From the NCBI GenBank assembly GCA_963751615.1, contig CAVVVG010000007.1, forward strand, positions 1-64,000: a stretch of 64,000 nucleotides of DNA, given 5' to 3'. Shown here one piece after another: positions 50,560 through 58,276 of the stretch (the stretch's first letter is position 1; every line of letters begins with the position of its first letter). Origin of the DNA: Palsa-892 sp963751615 (lineage in GTDB: Bacteria; Pseudomonadota; Alphaproteobacteria; Rhizobiales; Xanthobacteraceae). Position numbers and translations under genes: made by a program. Below the pieces are notes generated by a model. That model did no database searches, had not been told where the DNA came from, and saw only the letters and a program-made list of their open reading frames with translations.

Positions 50560-50742
50560 TCACGGCTTTTTCATGGGATGCTTTCGGTCGTAGATGTAGG
50601 CGCCCGTGAACAGCACCGCCATGAAGACCGCGAAAAAATAAAAACCGAAGGCATCCAGTCCCGCACGAACAATCTTCGAGAAGACCCACATGACGCCAAA
50701 GAACGTCGCCAACATCAGGAGCCTGATGGTTAGCCGTAGCAT
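50560..50742 (-). CDS. small two-helix membrane protein
   Basis: A 60-residue protein with two predicted helices (IRLLMLATFFGVMWVFSKIV; FYFFAVFMAVLFTGAYIY) and a basic tail (DRKHPMKKP), a credible inner-membrane topology. It lies 27 bases downstream of the HNH gene in the same direction. It could belong to the phage-type island. No family is recognised. Confidence 0.5.
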   Translation of the reverse strand: MLRLTIRLLMLATFFGVMWVFSKIVRAGLDAFGFYFFAVFMAVLFTGAYIYDRKHPMKKP

Positions 50743-50769
50743 TGCGCCCTCTCTCTACGCAATTCCGGC

Positions 50770-51126
50770 TTAGCGAGTTCCGTTTTGACGCGTCTCTGCC
50801 CATAGCGTCTTCGCAATTTCCAGTGGCTCGATTCGCATATCGTGCCACCAGGCGGATTCATTGCCGGACTGATGAAGTTGCCGATGATGCGTGCGGCAGA
50901 GTGGCACGGTAAATTCATCGCCGACTTTCATGCCGAGCCCTTGCGGCTGGGCAAAGCGCAGGTGATGCGGATCGGATGGCTCGCGGTTACACAATAGACA
51001 AGGCTGCGAGGCGACAAAGCGCAGATGCGCCTTGTCCCGATGACGCTTCGCGGCGCCAATCGTCAAAACTGATTTGTCAATTTCCGCGCTATTGATCGGT
51101 GGCACTTTTCGCTCAAGGGCAGGCAC
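50770..51126 (-). CDS. HNH-type nuclease domain, in frame with Rad52 upstream
   Basis: A 119-residue domain of the phage HNH/DUF968-like type: IDKSVLTIGAAKRHRDKAHL, FVASQPCLLCNREPSDPHHL (CxxC and HH), FTVPLCRTHHRQLHQSG (C-HH-H) and a closing ALW-type helix. In related alphaproteobacterial phages this is the C-terminal domain of the Rad52 protein. Here it is in the same frame as the Rad52 gene, separated only by one TAA and six codons, so either the fusion has been split by a nonsense change or a GTG start at 51126 makes it separate. Confidence 0.75.
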   Translation of the reverse strand: MPALERKVPPINSAEIDKSVLTIGAAKRHRDKAHLRFVASQPCLLCNREPSDPHHLRFAQPQGLGMKVGDEFTVPLCRTHHRQLHQSGNESAWWHDMRIEPLEIAKTLWAETRQNGTR

Positions 51127-51144
51127 AGGCTCTGGCGCTGCCTT

Positions 51145-51600
51145 TTATTGCCGGGACTTCCACAGCAGCGTCGGTGCCGTCCTGCCGCTGAGATAGAGCG
51201 CGAGACCAAAGGGTTTTCCGAAGGTCACGAGGGCGCGCTTGGTGGCGTCCGTTTCCGAGGTCTTGAGGGCGAGATCATGCGCCTCACCGGGCGAGACGCC
51301 CCTCGCCTCACCGCAGCCGTGTCCTTCGCGAATGATCTTTTCACCGTCGGCGCGTACGGTAATGCGCACTTTCGACGAGTAGACGACAATAAACGTGCCG
51401 CGGTTCTCGCGACTGAGGACGCAGCGCGATTCGATGGTTTCTCGATCCCAGTTCTCGAAGCCAAAAATGCGATTGGCTTCGGTGATGACATAGCCGCCCT
51501 CGAGGTAGGACAGTTCACGGCCATTAATGAGGCGGCTGCGGATGTGTTCGCGTTTCACATCGCGGCGCAGGGCATGCAATTGCTTGGCGGAGAAGCCCAT
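51145..51600 (-). CDS. Rad52/Rad22-family single-strand annealing protein
   Basis: A 151-residue phage-type recombinase: MGFSAKQLHALRRDVKREHI, YLEGGYVITEANRIFGFENW, VRITVRADGEKIIREGHGCG and AHDLALKTSETDATKRALVT, then GKPFGLALYLSG. These are the conserved Rad52 core motifs. The start at 51600 overlaps the Gp157 stop by one base (TGATG), i.e. translational coupling. It ends at an in-frame TAA just before the HNH domain. It anneals DNA in phage replication or repair. Confidence 0.82.
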   Translation of the reverse strand: MGFSAKQLHALRRDVKREHIRSRLINGRELSYLEGGYVITEANRIFGFENWDRETIESRCVLSRENRGTFIVVYSSKVRITVRADGEKIIREGHGCGEARGVSPGEAHDLALKTSETDATKRALVTFGKPFGLALYLSGRTAPTLLWKSRQ

Positions 51601-52100
51601 CACTTGCTCCTCACACTCAAGACCGGTTCCGGATTGGATAGTTCGGCTCCTGGAACGGCTCCGCCCTGTTTCAGCTCGACGACCAGGTCCTGCCGGTTCA
51701 ATCGCGGTGGCTGCGGCAGCCAATAGGCCGCCGGGATCAGAGCCTCATCCACCACCACTAAGGACGGTGTGCCGGGACGCAATGACACCGTAAAATCCGG
51801 GGCGGTGATCTTTTTTATCTCGGCCTCCAACATGACATCGCGGGCAATATGACGGCGGTTGGCGGCGCGCTCCTCAAAGCGGACGAGGCGATCCTGCATT
51901 TCCTTGACGCGCTGCTTAAGGCCTGCTGCGAGCGCCTCATCCAGGATGGCGGAGCGAATAATGGCCGCCACGATGTCGTGGAGGTCGGTCAGGCCTTCGA
52001 CGGTGTCGGCAAGCGTTATTTCGTCGATATCTTTCTCTTCGGACCGGATGCGATCTCTGATCGTCTGATAGTAAGTCACGGCAAAGGCTAGATGGTTCAT
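51600..52100 (-). CDS. Siphovirus Gp157-family protein
   Basis: A 166-residue protein. The N-terminal half is a coiled-coil helix pair (YYQTIRDRIRSEEKDIDEIT, GLTDLHDIVAAIIRSA, KQRVKEMQDRLVRFEERAAN), the C-terminal half a small beta domain (DFTVSLRPGTPSLVVVDEAL, IPAAYWLPQPPRLNRQDLV), which is the Gp157 layout. The family is phage-encoded and linked to phage resistance or recombination in some hosts; its mechanism is unclear. It is the first gene of the minus-strand island operon and is transcribed away from the XRE regulator. Confidence 0.8.
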   Translation of the reverse strand: MNHLAFAVTYYQTIRDRIRSEEKDIDEITLADTVEGLTDLHDIVAAIIRSAILDEALAAGLKQRVKEMQDRLVRFEERAANRRHIARDVMLEAEIKKITAPDFTVSLRPGTPSLVVVDEALIPAAYWLPQPPRLNRQDLVVELKQGGAVPGAELSNPEPVLSVRSK

Positions 52101-52130
52101 GGTTCACCTACTCGATACTATAACATGCTT

Positions 52131-52156
52131 TAGTTGATGCTGATATAGATCAACTA
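52131..52156. promoter_or_regulatory. inverted-repeat operator candidate between Gp157 and XRE genes
   Basis: TAGTTGAT and ATCAACTA form perfect 8-base arms separated by 10 bases, located between the divergent Gp157 and XRE genes. This position and geometry fit a binding site for the XRE regulator, giving one switch for both directions. The assignment is inference. Confidence 0.5.
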
Positions 52157-52201
52157 CAGTCGCTTGTCAACAATGCGGAATCGGGAGCTTTTTCTGCGTC
52201 A

Positions 52202-52469
52202 ATGCTTCAGGCGGCGCAGATACGAGCAGCGAGGGCGCTATTGGGTTGGCGTCAGGATGATCTTGCGCGGGCCGCTGGAAATCGGGAGTCGCGACTATTC
52301 GGCGGATAGAAGTCTTACATGGGCCTGTCACCGGTAATGTCTCCACTCAGACTTCGGATTCAGCAAGCTTTCGAACGCAAAGGAATCCGTTTCATTAGAC
52401 GATGCGGAAGGAGTTGGCGTCAGACTCGATTTCGGTCAGTCGAAAAAGCGTGGCAAAACAAAGGGCTGA
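52202..52469 (+). CDS. XRE-family helix-turn-helix regulator (frameshifted)
   Basis: A short regulator of about 88 residues visible only across frames: MLQAAQIRAARALLGWRQDD, LARAAG, then ATIRRIEVLHGPVTGNVSTQ, then RIQQAFERKGIRFI and VGVRLDFGQSKKRGKTKG to the stop at 52469. This is the common alphaproteobacterial layout of an N-terminal HTH and a C-terminal RI..A.E..G..FI..G.GVRL motif. At least three shifts (near 52285, 52360 and 52415) are needed. It is divergent from the phage-type operon, so it is the likely repressor. Confidence 0.6.
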
Positions 52470-52679
52470 AGACGACGATTTGGCAAAACGAAGCCAATTT
52501 CTTCAACAGCTTCAGTGGATGCCACAAATCGAACAAGAGCAATTCTTGACCGATTTAAGCGTGAAATAAATTCTTCTCGTGATTGGATATTTAGTAGCTC
52601 AAACCATAGACTTCAAAATAGATTATCCGCGCATGCCGCGGCGGCTTTGATCAAAGGGCTAAATTGACGACAGTCAATA

Positions 52680-53960
52680 CTAAGCTGCGATAGTCTGCTT
52701 CACATTGCGAAAGGCCGCAATCGCTTTCTGAATATCTTCGGGCGAATGGGCAGCAGAGACACTGAAGCGCAATACCACTTCTCCATTCGGAGTTGCAGGC
52801 GGCATCATTAGGTTTAGGTAGATCCCTTGGCTCAATAATTCCTTCCAAAAATAGTATCCGGCACGCAAGCCCTGCATCCGAATGCTACCAACTGGTGCAG
52901 GCGCGGCACAAATATTGAAACCAATTGCTTTCAAGCCGGCGTGAAACGTCTCCGCGTTATGCCAAAGCTTCTGGCGTAAGCGTGGTCCGGCGGAAATCAC
53001 GCGCAACGCCTCTCGCGCCGAAGCGACGATCGATAGCGGTAACGATGCTGTGTATAGATACGTGCGCGCCAGCAGCCGAAGCGAACGCAGTTCGTCCCGG
53101 TTGGTCACCGAAAATCCGCCAATTACGCCAACGCTCTTGCTAAACGTGCCGACAATGACGTCGACCTCATCTTCAAGGCCCAAATGTTCAATCACGCCGC
53201 GACCGTGCTTGCCGTAGACACCCATGCCGTGTGCTTCATCGACAACCACCATCGCTCCATGGCGTTTGGCAACGGCGATAATTGATTTCAGATCGCCGAC
53301 ATCGCCCCAAATGCTGTAGATGCCCTCAAGCACCACCATTGTGTGCGATCCGGAAATCTTACTTTCGCGGAAAAGCCGCTCAAGATCTCGACTATCATTG
53401 TGCGCAAACTTCTCGATCTTGGCGCCACTCAATTTGCACGCATCGAAAATGCTCGCATGACTGTGGGCATCGACAAAAATCGCATCCCCTTCACGCGCGA
53501 GCCCGGCAATAACGCCGAGATTTGCCATGAACCCGGTACTGAAGACGACCGCATGTTTCGCGCCATAAAATTTCGCGACGTCCTCTTCGAGGTCGACATG
53601 AAGCTGATGATTGCCAGCAGCCACGCGTGAGGCTGTTGAACCGGTACCATATTTTGTGAGCGCTTCAGTCGCAGCCCGAATGCAATCGGGATGAAAATTC
53701 AAGCCGAGATAACTATTGGTGCCGAACATGATGGTCGGACGACCAGAAATAATTGCGCGTACGGGTCCGAGCGATTCATCAATCACGATGTTGAGAGGGT
53801 TTTGCTCACCCGTCGTCAGGCGCTCTAAGGAATTGCTGAACGCCGCGGCGCGGCCAAGAATATCAATACCCGGCACACGCGACTGATCAGCGCCAGGTTG
53901 CTGCCGTTTCGCCCAATCGCTAGCGCGCGCCAGAATTACGTTTGACACTCGAACCCCCAC
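52680..53960 (-). CDS. serine palmitoyltransferase-like alpha-oxoamine synthase
   Basis: A 426-residue PLP enzyme of the SPT/AONS/KBL family. FGTNSYLGLNFHPDCIRAAT, STASRVAAGNHQLHVDLE, FVDAHSHASIFDACKLSGA, VVVDEAHGMGVYGKHGRG (cofactor Asp/His) and GTFSKSVGVIGGF with the PLP lysine near residue 273 are intact. TYLYTASLPLSIVASA resembles bacterial SPT. SPT condenses serine with an acyl thioester to 3-ketosphinganine, the first step of sphingolipid synthesis. BioF or Kbl remain possible, but no biotin or threonine genes are near, while a GT21-like gene and the 19-25 kb cluster favour SPT. Confidence 0.75.
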   Translation of the reverse strand: MGVRVSNVILARASDWAKRQQPGADQSRVPGIDILGRAAAFSNSLERLTTGEQNPLNIVIDESLGPVRAIISGRPTIMFGTNSYLGLNFHPDCIRAATEALTKYGTGSTASRVAAGNHQLHVDLEEDVAKFYGAKHAVVFSTGFMANLGVIAGLAREGDAIFVDAHSHASIFDACKLSGAKIEKFAHNDSRDLERLFRESKISGSHTMVVLEGIYSIWGDVGDLKSIIAVAKRHGAMVVVDEAHGMGVYGKHGRGVIEHLGLEDEVDVIVGTFSKSVGVIGGFSVTNRDELRSLRLLARTYLYTASLPLSIVASAREALRVISAGPRLRQKLWHNAETFHAGLKAIGFNICAAPAPVGSIRMQGLRAGYYFWKELLSQGIYLNLMMPPATPNGEVVLRFSVSAAHSPEDIQKAIAAFRNVKQTIAA

Positions 53961-54220
53961 ATCCCAACAATCGGAATTAATTGAATCCCGTTTGTGTGGA
54001 CTTTATGACTTGATAGCTGATTCATGCGCTTTTGTCGCGCACTATAGAGCATCGCGGCAGGCGTTTTTTTGCGCTGGATCAAGGGGATATCGAAAGGCCT
54101 CGTTTCAAGCCAGAGATTATCGAATTCCGCCAAGGGGATCGCCGGTTGCAACCATTGGCAAAGATTGTTGATCCATTGCGCCTTATCGACGCATGTCGAT
54201 GACCTCGCCGCGCCATTCAA
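53936..54220 (-). CDS. small protein of unknown function between GT21-like and SPT-like genes
   Basis: A 94-codon frame overlapping the ends of both neighbours, encoding WINNLCQWLQPAIPLAEFDN, LWLETRPFDIPLIQRKK and TPAAMLYSARQKRMNQ. I recognise no family. It lies in the correct direction and position to be an operon member. It could also be a misframed tail of a neighbour. Confidence 0.3.
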   Translation of the reverse strand: MNGAARSSTCVDKAQWINNLCQWLQPAIPLAEFDNLWLETRPFDIPLIQRKKTPAAMLYSARQKRMNQLSSHKVHTNGIQLIPIVGMWGFECQT

Positions 54221-55288
54221 TTTCCCGGCTGAATAGGGCGCCCACCATGAATACCGGCTGCAGAAGATCCCGCGCCAGCCACGCCAGCGGCGTGGTGAGG
54301 GTCATGGTCCAACCGCAGACGGCATGGAGAATTCCTTCTCCTCCATACCGCAGCGCCATCGCAAGAATTAGTCCGTACCAACCAGAGACTCCCAAGAGAG
54401 TGGACAGGGCGTAGGCGCCAAGCAAATTGAAAAACAGTCCGCCGACAAGCGGCTCCAATATGAAAATCACTGGATCATGAATCTTGGTACAGTTCGCCCA
54501 GCGGACGTGACGCGAGTACAGATCGTTCCAGCTGCGCGTGCCGATCCTACGTCAAATCCCGCTTCGCATTAGTCGGATCCGTCCGCTCGGCCGTAGTGAA
54601 TGCCTCCGACAAGGCATTGTCTTCACATGGCCCCTCCTTCAGCCGGTCGAATCCGCCGACAGCCTCAAGATCATGCTTGCGAAACGCAAGCGCATTGCCG
54701 AAAGCGGCAGCGATCCCAAAAACTTCGAGCAACATCTCAATCCGAAATAAATACCCGTTGCAGGTTGCGGCCTCAATCTCAGCAAAGAAATTTTCCGCAT
54801 CATCACCGCGGGGCGCCGCGGTGACCGCGACGACACCAGGCTTTAACGAGCGGAGTAGTTCGGCAAATAGAGCGGAATCCAATTCAACGCTATCGTCAAG
54901 AAATAGTATAATGTCGTGCACGCTCGCCCGATATGCCTTCGCCACGTTACGCAACTTCGGATTGGCATAGCCCGCAGTCTCCCCTACCATCAGTCTTCAT
55001 TTTTTTTGGATATTTTGATACGACCGATGCAACAATTTGAGCCGCAGAATCCTTTCGGCTGGGAATCGCTACTAGAATTTCGCCTTTAAAACGTTTGAGC
55101 CTTCCCAGGGCAAGCAGATTGCTTTCTAAGAATTGCGAAGCACCTTTAATCGGCAAGATTATGGAGCAAGCGGGAAGACTGCCGACGGGCGCATTGATGG
55201 GTCGCTGGTAGCGCAGCAAAGTTATGAGGACCGACGTCAGAAAAAAAACCGCCACTCCAATCCACAAGCCGATCAGCAAATAATCCAT
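54183..55288 (-). CDS. second GT21-like ceramide glucosyltransferase-type enzyme (frameshifted)
   Basis: About 368 residues in three frames. The N-part has a TM helix (LLIGLWIGVAVFFLTSVLIT) and SIILPIKGASQFLESNLLAL. After a shift in the T8 run near 55005 come IILFLDDSVELDSALFAELL, AATCNGYLFRIEMLLEVFGI and EAVGGFDRLKEGPCEDNALS. After a shift near 54555, DLYSRHVRWANCTKIHDP holds the GT21 (R/Q)xxRW-type motif, followed by C-terminal helices (GLILAMALRYGGEGILHAVC). It is close in layout to the 23.2 kb gene. It lies upstream of the SPT-like gene in the same direction. Confidence 0.65.
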
Positions 55289-55427
55289 CGCCCGCTTTCA
55301 CTCCGTGCTCGGATAATTGTACTAGAAATCTCGAATTCGCGCCGATCACAGATAGGTACACTTTAATATGGACCTTGGCAGGCTGCGCATGCCATTGGAT
55401 TATCTCTCGTTTGAGATCGAAAAATTC

Positions 55428-56169
55428 ATGGGTCATCCCTCTTCCCACAGTCGCGCACCTACAGGTCTCTTGGCCGCTTCAGGACTGATAAAGAGTTTTA
55501 AAGGCCGGCAGGTGGTGAACAATGTGAGCCTGAATGTTGCACGAGGTGAAGCGGTGGCGCTCCTTGGCCCAAATGGGGCAGGCAAAACCACGATTTTCTA
55601 TATGATTGCAGGCATTATTCCGGTCGATGCGGGTAAAGTGCAAATCAATGGTCGGAATGTCACCGAATTCCCGATGTATAAGCGCGCTCGTCTGGGATTG
55701 GGCTATTTACCGCAAGAAGCGTCGATCTTCCCGGGATTAAGCGTGGAGAAAAATATCCTGGCGGTCCTTGAGGCGGTCGAATCCAATCGGGATCGCCGTC
55801 ACAAGCGATTGAATGCGCTGCTCGACGAATTTGATCTCCATGCGGTGCGGAATAGCCAGGGCGTATCGCTGTCCGGCGGCGAGCGCCGGCGGGTAGAAAT
55901 TGCCCGCGCACTTGCAACTCGTCCGTCTTTTATGTTGTTGGACGAGCCGTTCGCTGGTGTTGATCCACTTGCGTCTAAATCAGATCCGAGAACTCGTTCG
56001 GCATCTTAAAGAGCGCGACATCGGCGTGCTGATTACCGATCACAATGTGCGAGAAACGCTTGGTCTCGTCGATCGAGCCTATATTATTCATGCCGGTCGC
56101 ACGCTGATGGAAGGCTATCCGGAAGAAGTCTTATCAAGCCAAAAAGTTCGTCAGCTTTATTTAGGGTAA
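55428..56169 (+). CDS. LptB-like lipid-export ABC ATPase (frameshifted)
   Basis: A 247-residue ATPase of the LPS-export type: Walker A LLGPNGAGKTTIF near residue 47, the LptB-specific Q-loop RLGLGYLPQEASIFPGLSVE, signature VSLSGGERRRVEIARAL and Walker B FMLLDEPFAGVDPLA. One extra A near 55980 splits off NQIRELVRHLKERDIGVLIT, DHNVRETLGLVDRAYII and QKVRQLYLG. ATG 55428 is preferred to 55368. LptB energises LptF/G. Canonical lptB sits with lptA/lptC and rpoN; here it is divergent from a GT21-like gene, so a lipid-specific paralogue is possible. Confidence 0.82.
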
Positions 56170-56332
56170 AGATTTTCGCATGTAAACTTGACCAATCCCG
56201 AGAGCATCGGCAATAATGTCTGTCACGGCTGGCCAAGCACTGAGATTGTTTCATCGCACTAAGAAAACCTCATCCTCGTACTATCCGTTTGAAATTACCT
56301 CAAATTCTGAACTGTGTTTGATTTCAGGATTA

Positions 56333-56656
56333 TTATTTTCGCAGCGTTTCCGCATATCGGTAACACTGACTCTCGTCACCGAGGAAAACGAGCTTGCTGA
56401 TCACATCGCCGTTCATAAAAGCTCGGATAATGCATTTCTGCTCATGACCCTCATCATCGACAATGATTTCGCGATCCCAGACGTAAACTTTTTGTCCTCC
56501 AAGCGTACGCTCATCAGGCGCCCCGAGCTTAGCAATCGCGGCACTCAGAGGCTGTCCTTTTAACGATATTAGTTCTTCGTTGATTTGCTGATACGCGCAC
56601 GAGCCGACGGCCATGCATACAGCGACGATGGCAATAATACGATGCGTGTCGCCCAA
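56333..56656 (-). CDS. small lipoprotein
   Basis: A 107-residue protein with a lipoprotein signal (IIAIVAVCMAVGSCAYQQ; lipobox Cys after VGS). The mature part LKGQPLSAAIAKLGAPDERT, GQKVYVWDREIIVDDEG resembles short lipoproteins with a single beta-rich domain in Rhizobiales. One of three small lipoprotein or exported genes grouped here. Function unknown. Confidence 0.6.
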   Translation of the reverse strand: MGDTHRIIAIVAVCMAVGSCAYQQINEELISLKGQPLSAAIAKLGAPDERTLGGQKVYVWDREIIVDDEGHEQKCIIRAFMNGDVISKLVFLGDESQCYRYAETLRK

Positions 56657-56721
56657 TGTTATGCGCTCTTATGTGTATCCAAAATCCGAGGGGAAAGAAC
56701 TTAATTGCATCCCGGCGGTTA

Positions 56722-57150
56722 TCAATCCCTGGAGCGGAACGGATATTTCGGATTCGGCGTCAAAAGCGCCCGAACAACGCTCAGCGCGGAAAACATCGCG
56801 GCAGCTCCGCGTGATTGTGGCCGCTGATCGTCGGGAACCATGCGCGTCGGCATCCGTCGGTGATAGCCGCGATAGCCGAGGAACTTGCGCTCGCGTGCGG
56901 GCCGCATGCGGGGTTCGATCACGTCGAATTGCGCCTGCAGCCGGGCCTCGATTTCTGGCATTGCACGCGCGCAGGCCTGTTTATCGGCCGTGCCGGGATT
57001 GAAAAAAGCTGCGAGCCAGTTTCGTCCGCGAATAGGCTTGCGGAGCATATAGACGCCAACCCAGCGCACATCCTCGCAACCCGGCACGCGACGTAATTCC
57101 GCGAGCAGCATCGCGTTCAATTCTTGTGGAGTGCGGACCGATTTGCGCAT
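56722..57150 (-). CDS. conserved hypothetical basic protein
   Basis: A 142-codon frame. Residues 5-85 (TPQELNAMLLAELRRVPGCE, DVRWVGVYMLRKPIRGRNWL, PEIEARLQAQFDVIEP) look like a compact Rhizobiales hypothetical protein. The Arg-rich C-terminus is of lower quality and may follow a frameshift. No function can be assigned. Confidence 0.5.
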   Translation of the reverse strand: MRKSVRTPQELNAMLLAELRRVPGCEDVRWVGVYMLRKPIRGRNWLAAFFNPGTADKQACARAMPEIEARLQAQFDVIEPRMRPARERKFLGYRGYHRRMPTRMVPDDQRPQSRGAAAMFSALSVVRALLTPNPKYPFRSRD

Positions 57151-57227
57151 CGCTGATTCGCCGATACGGAATCAGAGCGCACTTCGCCTGGAGCTGTCCA
57201 CAACTCGTAGAAGTTGAAAAGAGTGGC

Positions 57228-57482
57228 CTACTGCCGCGTACAGCGAGGCTTTTGCAGCAGGCAGGCGATCCCGGGGTTGGAACAGGACGCCGAGCCATCG
57301 GCGGCACGCAGGCAGACCCTACAGCCATCGGTCCATTCGAGGCAGCCTGCCGGCAAGCCGTTGCTCTGCCGCACGGGAACTTGCGGCCTCGGAGATATCG
57401 AAAGATCGGCGGCCCGCGCTGAAGCCACACCTGCACAAATTACGGCAAGTGGAATCAACACAAGGATTTTTACCGAGTGCAT
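57228..57482 (-). CDS. small exported cysteine-rich protein
   Basis: An 84-residue protein starting MHSVKILVLIPLAVICAGVA, a signal peptide with cleavage after ARA. The mature 60 residues hold six Cys (AGCLEWTDGCRVCLR, SASCSNPGIACLLQKPRC), probably three disulfides in the periplasm. It is part of the minus-strand small-gene row. Function unknown. Confidence 0.6.
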   Translation of the reverse strand: MHSVKILVLIPLAVICAGVASARAADLSISPRPQVPVRQSNGLPAGCLEWTDGCRVCLRAADGSASCSNPGIACLLQKPRCTRQ

Positions 57483-57492
57483 TTTGCCATCC

Positions 57493-57795
57493 TCAAAACC
57501 AGAACTTCCGCGCATCCCAATCGTTTTTCCAGCCAGTCAGCCGCCCACCGCGAAACTTCAAATAGAGCCGCTCCGTGACCCACGGCGGATAAATACCGGG
57601 AATGGCCGCGGTCTGCTGCACCACATAGATTTCGGAGTCGCGGCGGTTCGCAACAAAGCTCATGTTTGAGCCGAATACACCTACGACCTCCTCAGTCGTC
57701 ATGCCAAAGCGCAACAAATCGCTTGGCGTGCGTGCGCAGCCAAGGGCGAGCCACCAGATACAAAAAAGCGCGAGATAACGTCGCATGCGGCGCAT
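57493..57795 (-). CDS. small lipoprotein
   Basis: About 100 residues, starting MRRMRRYLALFCIWWLALGC with a lipobox Cys. The mature part LLRFGMTTEEVVGVFGSNMS and ERLYLKFRGGRLTGW resembles the SmpA/OmlA-like lipoprotein fold (an LRxGMT-x-EV motif), although it is too short to be sure. It lies directly upstream of the Cys-rich gene in the same direction. Confidence 0.6.
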   Translation of the reverse strand: MRRMRRYLALFCIWWLALGCARTPSDLLRFGMTTEEVVGVFGSNMSFVANRRDSEIYVVQQTAAIPGIYPPWVTERLYLKFRGGRLTGWKNDWDARKFWF

Positions 57796-57898
57796 TATAG
57801 GGCCAAACATTCGCCCGCGAAAACTTCCCTATTGCCCCTCGACAGACGCGGCAATCGACCGCTGGCGAGCGTCCGTCCGCGGTCGTTATAATCAACAA

Positions 57899-58192
57899 AT
57901 GGCGAAGATCCCCCCCGGCCCTAACCGCCCTGAAACCGAGGCCGAGATTGTTCCGTTTCGCACGCTGCAAAAGCGCGTACCGGGACAGGCGAACAAGCCA
58001 TCTGCTTCCTCTGAAAACGAAGAACCGCTCAGCGGCAAGGCCCTGATCGGGATCGGCTTGCTGATCGTTTTTCTGATCGCATCCGGGGTATGGCTTTTTG
58101 ACACGCTCCGCGACGTCAGCAAAATGCAGGATTGCGCCATGCAAGGACGAAGGAATTGCGCGCAAATCGCGGTACCGGAACGGGGTCGATAG
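57899..58192 (+). CDS. single-TM conserved hypothetical protein
   Basis: A 97-residue protein from ATG at 57899 (MAKIPPGPNRPETEAEIVPF). An acidic, Pro-rich cytoplasmic part is followed by one helix (ALIGIGLLIVFLIASGVWLF) and a short tail DCAMQGRRNCAQIAVP with two Cys. A tail of this form recurs in Rhizobiales hypotheticals. It precedes the patatin gene by 85 bases. Confidence 0.6.
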   Translation: MAKIPPGPNRPETEAEIVPFRTLQKRVPGQANKPSASSENEEPLSGKALIGIGLLIVFLIASGVWLFDTLRDVSKMQDCAMQGRRNCAQIAVPERGR

Positions 58193-58276
58193 GCATTCGC
58201 ACAAGCGCGAATCCGGTATAATCCGTTTGCAGTTCGAACGTCGAGAAATGCTAGGCGGCGCGAGCCCGAGGATTAC

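Noticed and set aside
51148..51726. 192-codon plus-strand frame
   Set aside because: It is antisense to the Rad52 and Gp157 genes, whose family motifs are clear; the plus-strand product has none.
52680..53960. Assignment as BioF or Kbl
   Set aside because: Possible by family alone, but no biotin or threonine-catabolism genes are near, while GT21-like and ceramide-synthase-type genes are.
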